Shown here: piece by piece, positions 23,973-30,501 of the stretch
Numbering within the stretch: the first letter of the stretch is position 1
Layout: every line of letters begins with the position of its first letter
Assembly: GCA_040219555.1 (NCBI GenBank)
Contig: JAVJSF010000014.1
Location: 1-64,000, forward strand
Direction: 5' to 3'
DNA from: JAVJSF01 sp040219555
Lineage (GTDB): Bacteria > Actinomycetota > Thermoleophilia > Miltoncostaeales > Miltoncostaeaceae
DNA: 64,000 nt
Notes under the pieces: generated by a model
What the model was told of the DNA's origin: nothing
What the model saw: only the letters and a program-made list of their open reading frames with translations
Database searches by the model: none
Position numbers and translations under genes: made by a program

Positions 23973-24967
23973 GCGGGCCGGCGCGGCGCGCCGAGCCTCC
24001 GGTGGCCGACATGGTGGCGGGGGTCCTGGCCGGCGAGCGGGCACCCGTGGCGCGGGCGATCACCCTTGTGGAGTCCACGCTGCCGTCGCACCGGGCCCGG
24101 GCGCGCGAGCTGCTGGCCGCGCTGCTGCCGCACGCCGGCGGGGCGCACCGGGTGGGCATCACCGGGGTCCCGGGGGTGGGGAAGTCCACCTTCATCGACG
24201 CGCTGGGGACCCACCTGACCGCGTCCGGGCACCGGGTGGCGGTACTGGCGGTGGACCCCTCCTCCACCCGGCGGGGGGGCAGCATCCTGGGCGACAAGAC
24301 GCGCATGGCTCGGCTGGCCGTGGACGATGCCGCGTTCATCCGCCCCTCGCCCACCGCCGGCACCCTGGGCGGGGTGGCCCGCGCAACGCGCGAGGCCATC
24401 GTGGTGGCCGAAGCGGCGGGGTACGACGTGGTGCTGGTGGAGACCGTCGGCGTGGGGCAGTCCGAGACCACCGTGGCCGGCATGGTCGACACCTTCCTGC
24501 TGCTGACCATCGCGCGCACCGGCGACAGCCTGCAGGGCATCAAGAAGGGCGTCATCGAGCTGGCCGACCTGATCGCCGTCAACAAGGCCGACGGCGGGCA
24601 CGAGCAGGAGGCGCGCGCCACCGCCCGTGAACTGCAGGACGCCCTGCGCCTCGTGCATCCCGCCGGCGGGGCGTGGAAGGTGCCCGTGCTCACCTGCAGC
24701 GCGGCGGAGGGCCCGGGGGTGGGTGAGGTGTGGGAGGCCGCCGCCGCCCACCGCGCGGCGCTGGAGGGCGCGGGGGAACTGGCGCGCCGCCGGGCCGACC
24801 AGGAGGTGGCCTGGATGTGGGCGATGGTGCACGATGCGCTGCTGGAGCGCCTCCACGCCGACCCGGCGATGGCCGCACGGGTACAGGAGACCGAGGCGCG
24901 TCTGCGCGCCGGCGAGGCCACGGCGGCGATGGCCGCCGATGACATCCTGGGAGCCTTGGGCGGCTGA
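23969..24967 (+). CDS. meaB: Mutase-associated GTPase chaperone (MeaB/ArgK)
   Basis: 332-residue G3E-family GTPase. P-loop GVPGVGKS near residues 67-74, switch region VDPSSTRRGGSILGDKTRM, ETVGVGQSE and the NKAD guanine-specificity motif. It protects methylmalonyl-CoA mutase from inactivation and gates loading of intact adenosylcobalamin. The ATG overlaps the mutB TGA (ATGA), as usual for this chaperone. The C-terminal dimerisation arm is present, so it looks functional. Followed by a ~300-bp folded noncoding region. Confidence 0.95.
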   Translation: MSGPARRAEPPVADMVAGVLAGERAPVARAITLVESTLPSHRARARELLAALLPHAGGAHRVGITGVPGVGKSTFIDALGTHLTASGHRVAVLAVDPSSTRRGGSILGDKTRMARLAVDDAAFIRPSPTAGTLGGVARATREAIVVAEAAGYDVVLVETVGVGQSETTVAGMVDTFLLLTIARTGDSLQGIKKGVIELADLIAVNKADGGHEQEARATARELQDALRLVHPAGGAWKVPVLTCSAAEGPGVGEVWEAAAAHRAALEGAGELARRRADQEVAWMWAMVHDALLERLHADPAMAARVQETEARLRAGEATAAMAADDILGALGG

Positions 24968-25274
24968 CACCTCGTGCAGGCGCACCTCATCCGGTGGCCA
25001 CGCGGGTGTCCTCGGGTGCGCCGCCGGGGGCCGCAGGGCCAGCCGATGGCGGGTGATCCCCCCGCTCGCGTAAGCCGGCTGACCCTCGACGGCCCGGGGG
25101 CACGTCAGTTCGGGATGTGCATCAGATCCTCCTGGTCCGCGGGGCGGGGCGACCGTGGTCCTGTGGATCACGGCCGAGGGCGAAACTACGGCCGGCCGGC
25201 CGATCCGTCGAGCCCTCCGGGCACGGCCCGGGCGGCCCCCGGTGGCGTAGGCCCCGGGGGACCGCCCCCGCCCG
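24968..25274. other. Folded intergenic region between convergent meaB and HtrA genes
   Basis: About 307 bp without a convincing gene. It holds several inverted repeats. A ten-base stem with one mismatch (25036-25045/25076-25085) encloses GCGGG/CCCGC (25049-25053/25061-25065). A GCACGT/ATGTGC hairpin lies near 25100-25120, a GAGGGC/GCCCTC pair spans a GGCCGGCCGGCC palindrome, and a CCCCCGG/CCGGGGG stem (25236-25242/25254-25260) lies near the HtrA stop. On the minus strand AGGAGG precedes a five-codon ORF (MHIPN). The last stem could serve as a terminator; the rest may be a noncoding RNA. I could not match it to a known RNA. Confidence 0.35.
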
Positions 25275-26492
25275 TCAGTCGACGCAGCCCAACCGGGTCT
25301 CGGGGGCCACCTGGGGCCGCTCGCCCAGCGTCACCTCGACGGTGCGCTGCGCGCCGTCGGGGCCCACCACAGTCAGGTCCACCACCGCGCCGGGCTCGCG
25401 CGCGGCCACCGCGAGTTGCAGGGCCTGCCCATCGGCGATCGGCTCGCCGTCCAGGGCCGTCACCACGTCGCCGCCCGCGCAGACCGGTCCGGTCAGGCCC
25501 TCCTCGACGGTGTCACCCAGGCGCAGGCCCGCCCGCTCTGCGGGCCCGTCCATGGCCAGGCCGGTGATGAGGGCTCCCTGCTCGGCGCCGATGCCGTCGA
25601 CCCCCTGCAGGGTCTCGTCCACGCTGGCCGTGCTCACTCCCAGCCAGGCGTAGTCCACCTCCCCGTCGGCCAGGATCTGCTCCACCACCCGCGTCGCGGT
25701 GTCCGAGGGCACGGCGAACGCCACCCCCACGAAGGCGGGCACCCCCGAGTCGGCGATCTGGGTCGGCACGCCCACCAGCTCCCCGTCCGCGTTCAGCAGG
25801 GCGCCACCGGAGTTGCCCCGGTTGATGGCCGCGTCGGTCTGGAGGGCGTCGGGGACCGAGAAGCCGTTGGGCGAGGTGATGGAGCGCCCCAGCCCCGAGA
25901 CGACCCCGGTCGTGGCCGTGCCCTGGTAGCCGAAGGGGGCCCCGACGGCCATGACCGCCTCGCCGATGCGCAGGTCGGCGCTGCTTCCGACGGGGACGAC
26001 GGTCAACTCGGCCGCGGGGACATCGACGTCCACCACCGCGAGGTCCGTCGAGGGGTCGGTGCCGATGATCCGCCCGGCCACCGAGTCGCCGTCGCTGAAG
26101 GTGACGCGCACCGTTGCGGCGCCGCTGACCACGTGCTCGTTGGTGAGGATGCTGCCCTCGTCGTCGATCACCACGCCCGAGCCCTGGGACACCCCGCCGC
26201 CGCCGCGGCCCCCGATGCCGCTGGCGTCGCCTCGCGCCAGGATCGACACCACGCCCGCGGCACGCCGGTCGTAGACGCTGCTGAAGTCGACCGCGGTGGC
26301 GTTCACCGTCAGATCGGGGGCATCGCCGGCGGGGGCGGCGCTCGCGACGGCCGTCGTCGCGGCCGGCAGGGCCGGGTCCTCATCGTCGCCCTGGAGCAGC
26401 ATGGTGCCGCCCGCCCCGAGTACGACGGCCGACAGCGCGATCGCGGCGATCGCGCCCCAACGGGCCGGTGAGCGTGGGCTGGGGTCGGGCAT
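25275..26492 (-). CDS. HtrA/DegP-type serine protease with PDZ domain
   Basis: 405 residues. An N-terminal cytoplasmic stub and one membrane anchor (GAIAAIALSAVVLGAGGTM) are followed by an Ala/Pro linker. The S1C protease domain has His in NEHVV, Asp in STDLAVVDV and Ser in GNSGGALL. A C-terminal PDZ domain (about 290-390) contains GLRLGDTV and DVVTALDGEPI. Extracytoplasmic quality-control protease of the PepD/HtrA type. Strong AGGAGG ribosome-binding site before the ATG. Two Cys (PVCAGG and the terminal RLGCVD) might form a disulphide. Divergent from the HU gene. Confidence 0.93.
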   Translation of the reverse strand: MPDPSPRSPARWGAIAAIALSAVVLGAGGTMLLQGDDEDPALPAATTAVASAAPAGDAPDLTVNATAVDFSSVYDRRAAGVVSILARGDASGIGGRGGGGVSQGSGVVIDDEGSILTNEHVVSGAATVRVTFSDGDSVAGRIIGTDPSTDLAVVDVDVPAAELTVVPVGSSADLRIGEAVMAVGAPFGYQGTATTGVVSGLGRSITSPNGFSVPDALQTDAAINRGNSGGALLNADGELVGVPTQIADSGVPAFVGVAFAVPSDTATRVVEQILADGEVDYAWLGVSTASVDETLQGVDGIGAEQGALITGLAMDGPAERAGLRLGDTVEEGLTGPVCAGGDVVTALDGEPIADGQALQLAVAAREPGAVVDLTVVGPDGAQRTVEVTLGERPQVAPETRLGCVD

Positions 26493-26782
26493 CGGGGGGC
26501 TCCTCCTGTTCGGTGACCCACCAAGTCATGACAGTCCGGCGTGAGGCCCGTCCAACCGTCCCGAGGTGCTCGTGTTAACGGTCCGACGGCCTCCGAGCCA
26601 GGAAAACTGGCCATCAGTGGCCCGGATCGCTCGCGGTGAGCCGGTTGTGCGGCTAGGGTTCCCGCTCTCGTGTCGATCGGCGGCGTGTGGTGGCCGGTCG
26701 GTGCGAGCGCGTCCGCGGGCACTGCTAGGTTCCGCCCGCGGTATCCACCGCTGCCGCACACCGATCGATGGGGGTACACATC
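26493..26782. promoter_or_regulatory. Divergent promoter region of htrA-like and HU genes
   Basis: The 290-bp gap contains no gene. TAGGTT (26726-26731) is the best -10 for the HU gene and gives a leader of about 45 nt. A second TAGGGT near 26652 may be an additional plus-strand promoter. On the minus strand an AGGAGGAG ribosome-binding site precedes the protease ATG, with a TTGGAC-like -35 further upstream. Confidence 0.4.
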
Positions 26783-27064
26783 GTGAACAAGTCCGAGTTC
26801 GTCAGTCGGGTGGCCAAAGAGGCCGAGATGAGTGCCGCTGATGCCGACCGCGCCGTCAAGGCCATGCTTGCGGTCATCACGGATGCACTGAAGAGCGGCG
26901 AGGACGTCGCGTTCGCCGGGTTCGGGAAGTTCTCCGTCTCCGAGCGGGCCGCCCGAACGGGCGTCAACCCGCAGGACCCCAGCAAGAAGGTCGAGATCCC
27001 CGCCCGCACCGTGCCGCGGTTCACCGCCGGCGCCGTGCTCAAGGAGGCCGTTGCCGGCAAGTAG
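26783..27064 (+). CDS. hup: HU family DNA-binding protein
   Basis: 93 residues, standard HU length. N-terminus MNKSEFVSRVAKEAEMSAADADRAV, the hydrophobic core VAFAGFGKFSVSERAARTGVNPQ and the DNA-binding beta-arm with PARTVPRF, then a short helix. Non-specific minor-groove binder that bends and compacts the nucleoid. GTG chosen because it gives the canonical MNKSE start and follows a GGGGGT ribosome-binding stretch; an in-frame ATG five codons earlier would add MGVHI. Lacks the long Lys/Ala C-terminal tail of mycobacterial HupB. Confidence 0.93.
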   Translation: MNKSEFVSRVAKEAEMSAADADRAVKAMLAVITDALKSGEDVAFAGFGKFSVSERAARTGVNPQDPSKKVEIPARTVPRFTAGAVLKEAVAGK

Positions 27065-27312
27065 TCGTCGGCACCTCCTCCCGGGGGTGCCCGACATCGA
27101 GGAGATCCACCACGCCGCGCCGGGCCCGAGGGGCCTGGACGCACCGTGCGGCGTCCGCAGGGGCTCGCGAGCCGGGCTCCTGCTATCTTCAACGGCCGCT
27201 GCCCACGCGGCGGTCTTTCATGACGCGCACACACCTCCTCACCCGAACCCGCCGTCACCCCGGCGTGCCGTCCGACACCAGGGGTCACGGCTGATCACCC
27301 GAGGGGGGTTGT
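27065..27312 (+). promoter_or_regulatory. infC operon promoter and leader
   Basis: TATCTT (27184-27189) is a likely -10, placing transcription start near 27196 and leaving a leader of about 115 nt before infC. At its 5' end lies a GCCGC/GCGGC stem (27195-27199/27207-27211) followed by TCTTT. A 24-codon ORF (27220-27294) occupies most of the leader, and an ACCCC/GGGGT pair lies inside it. A GAGGGGGG ribosome-binding site (27301-27308) precedes the infC TTG. infC operons in other bacteria are controlled by leader RNA; whether this one is cannot be told from sequence. Confidence 0.45.
27220..27294 (+). CDS. Possible leader peptide upstream of infC
   Basis: 24-codon ATG ORF beginning MTRTHLLTRTRRHPG, rich in Thr, Arg and His. 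It ends 18 bases before the infC start and just upstream of the infC ribosome-binding site. It follows immediately after the 5' stem-loop. Could be a leader peptide coupling translation speed to infC expression, or a chance ORF. Confidence 0.35.
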   Translation: MTRTHLLTRTRRHPGVPSDTRGHG

Positions 27313-27960
27313 TTGCCACCTAGGCGCGGACCCGACACCCGTCCGCCCGCCGGCCCGACGACGCGCATCAACGACGCGATCCGGGTCGACAGCGTGCGAC
27401 TCATCGATGCCGAGGGCGAGAACCGCGGCGTCGTGAAGATCGGCGAGGCCCAGCGCATCGCCACCGATGCGGGGCTCGACCTCGTCGAGGTCGCGGCCGA
27501 CGCGCGTCCGCCAGTGGTCCGGATCATGGACTACGGCAAGTGGCGGTACGAGCAGGAGCAGAAGGCCAAGCAGGCCCGGCGGCACCAGAGCACGATCACC
27601 ATCAAGGAGATCAAGTTCCGGCCGAAGATCGATCCGCACGACTACGCGACCAAGAAGGGTCACGTCGAGCGGTTCCTCCGTCACCGGGACAAGGTCAAGA
27701 TCACGATCATGTTCCGCGGCCGTGAGCTGATCCACCCCGAGCGCGGGGAGGCGATCCTGCTCAAACTCGCCGACGAGCTGAAGGATCTCGCGATCATCGA
27801 GAGCCGTCCCAACCTGGACGGTCGCAACATGGTGATGATGCTCGGTCCCACCAAGGCTCCGCCGCCCGACGCCCCGACCGAGGCCGGCGAGGGCCAGGCG
27901 CAGCCCGAGGACCCGCCCGCGGAGTCGCCCGCCGCCGAGTCGCCCGCCGACGACACGTAG
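27313..27960 (+). CDS. infC: Translation initiation factor IF-3
   Basis: 215 residues. N-domain RINDAIRVDSVRLIDAEGENRGVVKI, linker Lys-rich helix EQEQKAKQARRHQ, C-domain with IKFRPKIDPHDYATKKGH and FRGRELIHPERG. About 35 Ala/Pro/Glu residues are added at the C-terminus, as in many actinobacterial IF-3s. Binds the 30S subunit, prevents premature 50S joining and proofreads the start codon. The start is TTG, four bases after GAGGGGGG; no ATG or GTG fits. Non-standard infC starts are the basis of IF-3 autoregulation in enterobacteria (AUU there). First gene of infC-rpmI-rplT. Confidence 0.95.
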   Translation: MPPRRGPDTRPPAGPTTRINDAIRVDSVRLIDAEGENRGVVKIGEAQRIATDAGLDLVEVAADARPPVVRIMDYGKWRYEQEQKAKQARRHQSTITIKEIKFRPKIDPHDYATKKGHVERFLRHRDKVKITIMFRGRELIHPERGEAILLKLADELKDLAIIESRPNLDGRNMVMMLGPTKAPPPDAPTEAGEGQAQPEDPPAESPAAESPADDT

Positions 27961-28000
27961 CCCGCGGCGCAATCCACTCCACGACGGGGCGGCGGTGGGC

Positions 28001-28006
28001 TATAGT
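28001..28006 (+). promoter_or_regulatory. Internal promoter before rpmI
   Basis: TATAGT, a strong -10 match, in the 82-bp gap between infC and rpmI. It would start transcription near 28013, about 30 nt before the rpmI ATG, so ribosomal protein genes can be expressed apart from infC. Confidence 0.5.
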
Positions 28007-28042
28007 GCCCGGCCGGTCCGTTCCACGACGAGGTTCTCAAGC

Positions 28043-28240
28043 ATGCCGAAGGTGAAGACACGCAAGGCCGCACAGAAGCGGTTCCGCATCACGGGGACGG
28101 GGAAGATCCGGTTCCAGCGGTCCGGCCTGCGGCACAACCTCGAGAACATGTCCGGCAAGGATCAGCGGCACGCCTCGAAGGAGGCCGAGCTGGCGCCGGA
28201 GATGACGGCCGGCGTCAAGCGCATGCTGGGGAAGAGGTAG
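28043..28240 (+). CDS. rpmI: 50S ribosomal protein L35
   Basis: 65 residues, the normal length, with the family N-terminus MPKVKTRKAAQKRF, then TGTGKIRF and the C-terminal KRMLGKR. Basic protein of the large subunit. A GAGG ribosome-binding site lies about nine bases before the ATG. Followed by rplT after four bases. Confidence 0.97.
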   Translation: MPKVKTRKAAQKRFRITGTGKIRFQRSGLRHNLENMSGKDQRHASKEAELAPEMTAGVKRMLGKR

Positions 28241-28244
28241 TCCG

Positions 28245-28619
28245 ATGGGTCGTGTGAAGCGCTCAGTCAACGCGCGCAAGAAGCGCCGCAAGGTCCTCGA
28301 CCAGGCCAGCGGGTACTGGGGGACCAAGAACTCCTCGTACAAGCGCGCGAAGGAGCAGGTCCAGCGCTCGCTGCGCTACGCGTACCGCGACCGCCGGGTG
28401 CGCAAGCGCGACTTCCGCCGCCTGTGGATCGCCCGCATCAACGCCGCGGCCCGCGAGAATGGCCTCACCTACGGGGAGTTCATCCACGGCCTCAAGCTGG
28501 CCGGCAACGAGATGGACCGCAAGATCCTCGCCGAGCTGGCCACCCACGAGCCGGCCGCCTTCGCGGCCCTCGTGACGCAGGCGCGCGAGGCCATCGCCGC
28601 CGCGCCGGCCTCCTCGTAG
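28245..28619 (+). CDS. rplT: 50S ribosomal protein L20
   Basis: 124 residues. MGRVKRSVNARKKRRKVL, the highly basic helix YAYRDRRVRKRDFRRLWI and NGLTYGEFIHGLKLAG are diagnostic. Early-assembly 23S rRNA-binding protein that represses its own operon in other bacteria. The GAGG ribosome-binding site lies within the end of rpmI, so the two are translationally linked. The next gene, an rRNA/tRNA 2'-O-methyltransferase, follows on the same strand. Confidence 0.97.
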   Translation: MGRVKRSVNARKKRRKVLDQASGYWGTKNSSYKRAKEQVQRSLRYAYRDRRVRKRDFRRLWIARINAAARENGLTYGEFIHGLKLAGNEMDRKILAELATHEPAAFAALVTQAREAIAAAPASS

Positions 28620-28693
28620 CACCCGCGGGCACCTCGCGGAATCTTCGCCTCGCCAGCTCGGCGCGCAATCCCGCGCTGCAGCTGGCGCGGGCG

Positions 28694-29446
28694 TTGCAGA
28701 GCAAGAAGGTCCGTCGCGAGCGCCGGCTGATGCTGGCCGAGGGCGAGGACGTGGTCGACGCCGCCCTCGCACACGGGGTGCGGCCGGTCGCGCTGCTGAT
28801 CGACTCCGAGCGCGTCCCCGACGATGATCCGCGCCTGCTGGCCACCGGCGACATGGCCGAGCGCTACCGCGTCCCGACGCAGCTGCTGTCCAAGGTCAGC
28901 ACGCTGGCGGCCCCGCCGCGCATCATGGCCATCCTGCCCCAGCCGCCGGTGCGCAGCTTCCGGGACGTGACGTTCCCGCCGCGCCTGGGCGTGTGGCTGG
29001 CCGGCGTGGCCGATCCCGGCAACGTCGGCACGCTGGTGCGGACCGCCGCCGCACTCGGCGCCGACTGGCTGGCGCTGGGCCCCGGTTCGGCCGACGCGTT
29101 CCACCCGCGCGCGGTGCGCGCGGCCATGGGGTCGACCTTCGCGCTCCCCGTGCTGGAGGGCGTCACCGCGGCGGACCTGGCCACGCGGGAGGGCTTCGCC
29201 GTGGTGGCGGCCACCCCGCGCGACGGTTCGCCGCCCTGGGAGGCCGACCTGGCGCAACCCCACGTTCTGGCGCTCGGCGCCGAGCGCACGGGCCTCGGCC
29301 CCGCCCTGGGCGAGCTGGAGGGCGGTCATCCGGTCGTGCGCGTGACCATCCCGCAGGCGCCCGGTGCCGAGTCGCTTAACGTCTCCGCGGCGGGGGCCGC
29401 CCTCATGGCCGAGGCGGTGCGCCAGCGGGCGGTCGGGGTGCGGTAG
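28694..29446 (+). CDS. TrmH/SpoU family RNA methyltransferase
   Basis: About 250 residues. SpoU motifs: GVADPGNVGTLVRTAAALGAD (motif 1), LGAERTGL (motif 2) and VTIPQAPGAESLNVSAAGAALMAEA (motif 3). This is a trefoil-knot SAM-dependent 2'-O-methyltransferase acting on rRNA or tRNA. The start is problematic. Residues typical of the family N-terminus (LASSARNPALQLARALQSKKVRRE) are encoded from about 28646, but no ATG/GTG/TTG lies in frame between the rplT stop and 28694. The TTG at 28694 is the first standard start; CTG codons at 28676 or 28682, or an unseen non-canonical start, would restore the N-terminus. Confidence 0.88.
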   Translation: MQSKKVRRERRLMLAEGEDVVDAALAHGVRPVALLIDSERVPDDDPRLLATGDMAERYRVPTQLLSKVSTLAAPPRIMAILPQPPVRSFRDVTFPPRLGVWLAGVADPGNVGTLVRTAAALGADWLALGPGSADAFHPRAVRAAMGSTFALPVLEGVTAADLATREGFAVVAATPRDGSPPWEADLAQPHVLALGAERTGLGPALGELEGGHPVVRVTIPQAPGAESLNVSAAGAALMAEAVRQRAVGVR

Positions 29447-29449
29447 GTT
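29444..29449 (+). promoter_or_regulatory. -10 of the pheST-argCJ transcript
   Basis: TAGGTT, whose TAG is also the stop codon of the methyltransferase gene. It lies nine bases before the GTG of a micro-ORF coupled to pheS. A separate promoter for pheST and the arginine genes is therefore likely. Confidence 0.45.
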
Positions 29450-29458
29450 GCCCGCTTG

Positions 29459-29497
29459 GTGACCGGACACACGCGCAACACCCGGAGGCCGCGATGA
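29459..29497 (+). CDS. Leaderless micro-ORF coupled to pheS
   Basis: GTG-initiated 12-codon ORF encoding MTGHTRNTRRPR; its TGA overlaps the pheS ATG (ATGA). TAGGTT ends nine bases upstream. The pheS ribosome-binding site CGGAGG lies within its codons. It has no Phe codon, so it is not a classical Phe attenuator peptide; Thr and Arg make up most of it. Confidence 0.45.
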   Translation: MTGHTRNTRRPR

Positions 29498-30501
29498 GCG
29501 CCGATCTGGCCCGGATCGAGGCCGCCGCGCTGGCCCAGGTGGCCGCCGCGGCCGACCTGGAGGAGCTCGAGCGGGCGCGCGTCGCCCACACCGGACGAAA
29601 GAGCCCGCTGGCCCAGGCGCTGGCCGGCATCGGCTCCCTTCCTCCGGCCGAGCGCGGCCCGGCCGGCAAGGCCGCCAACGCCGCCCGGCGAGCCATCGAG
29701 GCCGCCCTGGCCGAGCGCACCGAGGCACTCGAGGCCGAGGCCATGGGCGCGGCCCTGGAGCGCGACACGGCCGATGTCACCCTGCCCGGCGACCCGCACC
29801 CGGTGGGGGCCATCCACCCCATCACGCAGGTCCGCCGTGAGATGGAGGACATCTTCCTGGCGCTCGGCTACTCGGTCGCCGACGGCCCCGAGGTGGAGAC
29901 CGAGTGGCACAGCTTCACGGCGCTCAACACGCCCCAGGGCCATCCGGCGCGCTCCTCCAGCGACACGTTCTTCATCCAGGGCCGGCCGGACCGGCTGCTG
30001 CGGCCACAGACGTCCACCGTCCAGGTGCGCGTGATGGAGACCACCCAGCCGCCGATCCACATCATCGCGCCGGGCTTCGTCTACCGGCGTGACGACGTCG
30101 ATGCCACCCACAGCCCCATGTTCCAGCAGATGGAGGGGCTCGCGGTGGACGAGGGCCTGACGATGGCCCACCTGAAGGGCACGCTGCTGCACTTCTTCCG
30201 CACGCTGCTGGGCGCCGAGCGCGAGATCCGCCTGCGCCCGCACTTCTTCCCGTTCACCGAGCCCTCGGTGGAGGTGGAGGTGTCGCACATCGACAAGAAC
30301 GGGCGCACCATCTGGCTCGAGCTGGCCGGCGCCGGCATGGTCGACCCCGCCGTGCTGTCGGCCTGCGGCATCGACCCGGAGCGCTACAGCGGTTTCGCCT
30401 TCGGCTGGGGTCTGGATCGCATCGCCATGGTGCGCTTCGGCGTGCCGGACCTGCGGTACCTCTACGAGGGGGATCTGCGCGTGCTGGAGCAGTTCACATG
30501 A
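29494..30501 (+). CDS. pheS: Phenylalanyl-tRNA synthetase alpha subunit
   Basis: 335 residues. N-terminal coiled-coil that binds tRNA, then a class II core: motif 2 FVYRRDDVDATHSPMFQQ, the Phe-pocket region HFFPFTEPSVEVEV and motif 3 GFAFGWGLDRIAM. Forms the alpha2beta2 enzyme with PheT and charges tRNA-Phe. CGGAGG ribosome-binding site before the ATG. Overlaps pheT by four bases (ATGA). Complete and of standard length. Confidence 0.97.
   Translation: MSADLARIEAAALAQVAAAADLEELERARVAHTGRKSPLAQALAGIGSLPPAERGPAGKAANAARRAIEAALAERTEALEAEAMGAALERDTADVTLPGDPHPVGAIHPITQVRREMEDIFLALGYSVADGPEVETEWHSFTALNTPQGHPARSSSDTFFIQGRPDRLLRPQTSTVQVRVMETTQPPIHIIAPGFVYRRDDVDATHSPMFQQMEGLAVDEGLTMAHLKGTLLHFFRTLLGAEREIRLRPHFFPFTEPSVEVEVSHIDKNGRTIWLELAGAGMVDPAVLSACGIDPERYSGFAFGWGLDRIAMVRFGVPDLRYLYEGDLRVLEQFT

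Noticed and set aside
24968..25274. Cobalamin, TPP or c-di-GMP riboswitch, or a tRNA, in the region after meaB
   Set aside because: No B12 box, THI box or GGTTCGA T-loop could be found, and no gene lies downstream on either strand for a riboswitch to control.
29447..29493. T-box or Phe attenuator before pheS
   Set aside because: Only about 47 bases separate the genes, too short for a T-box, and the micro-ORF there has no Phe codons.
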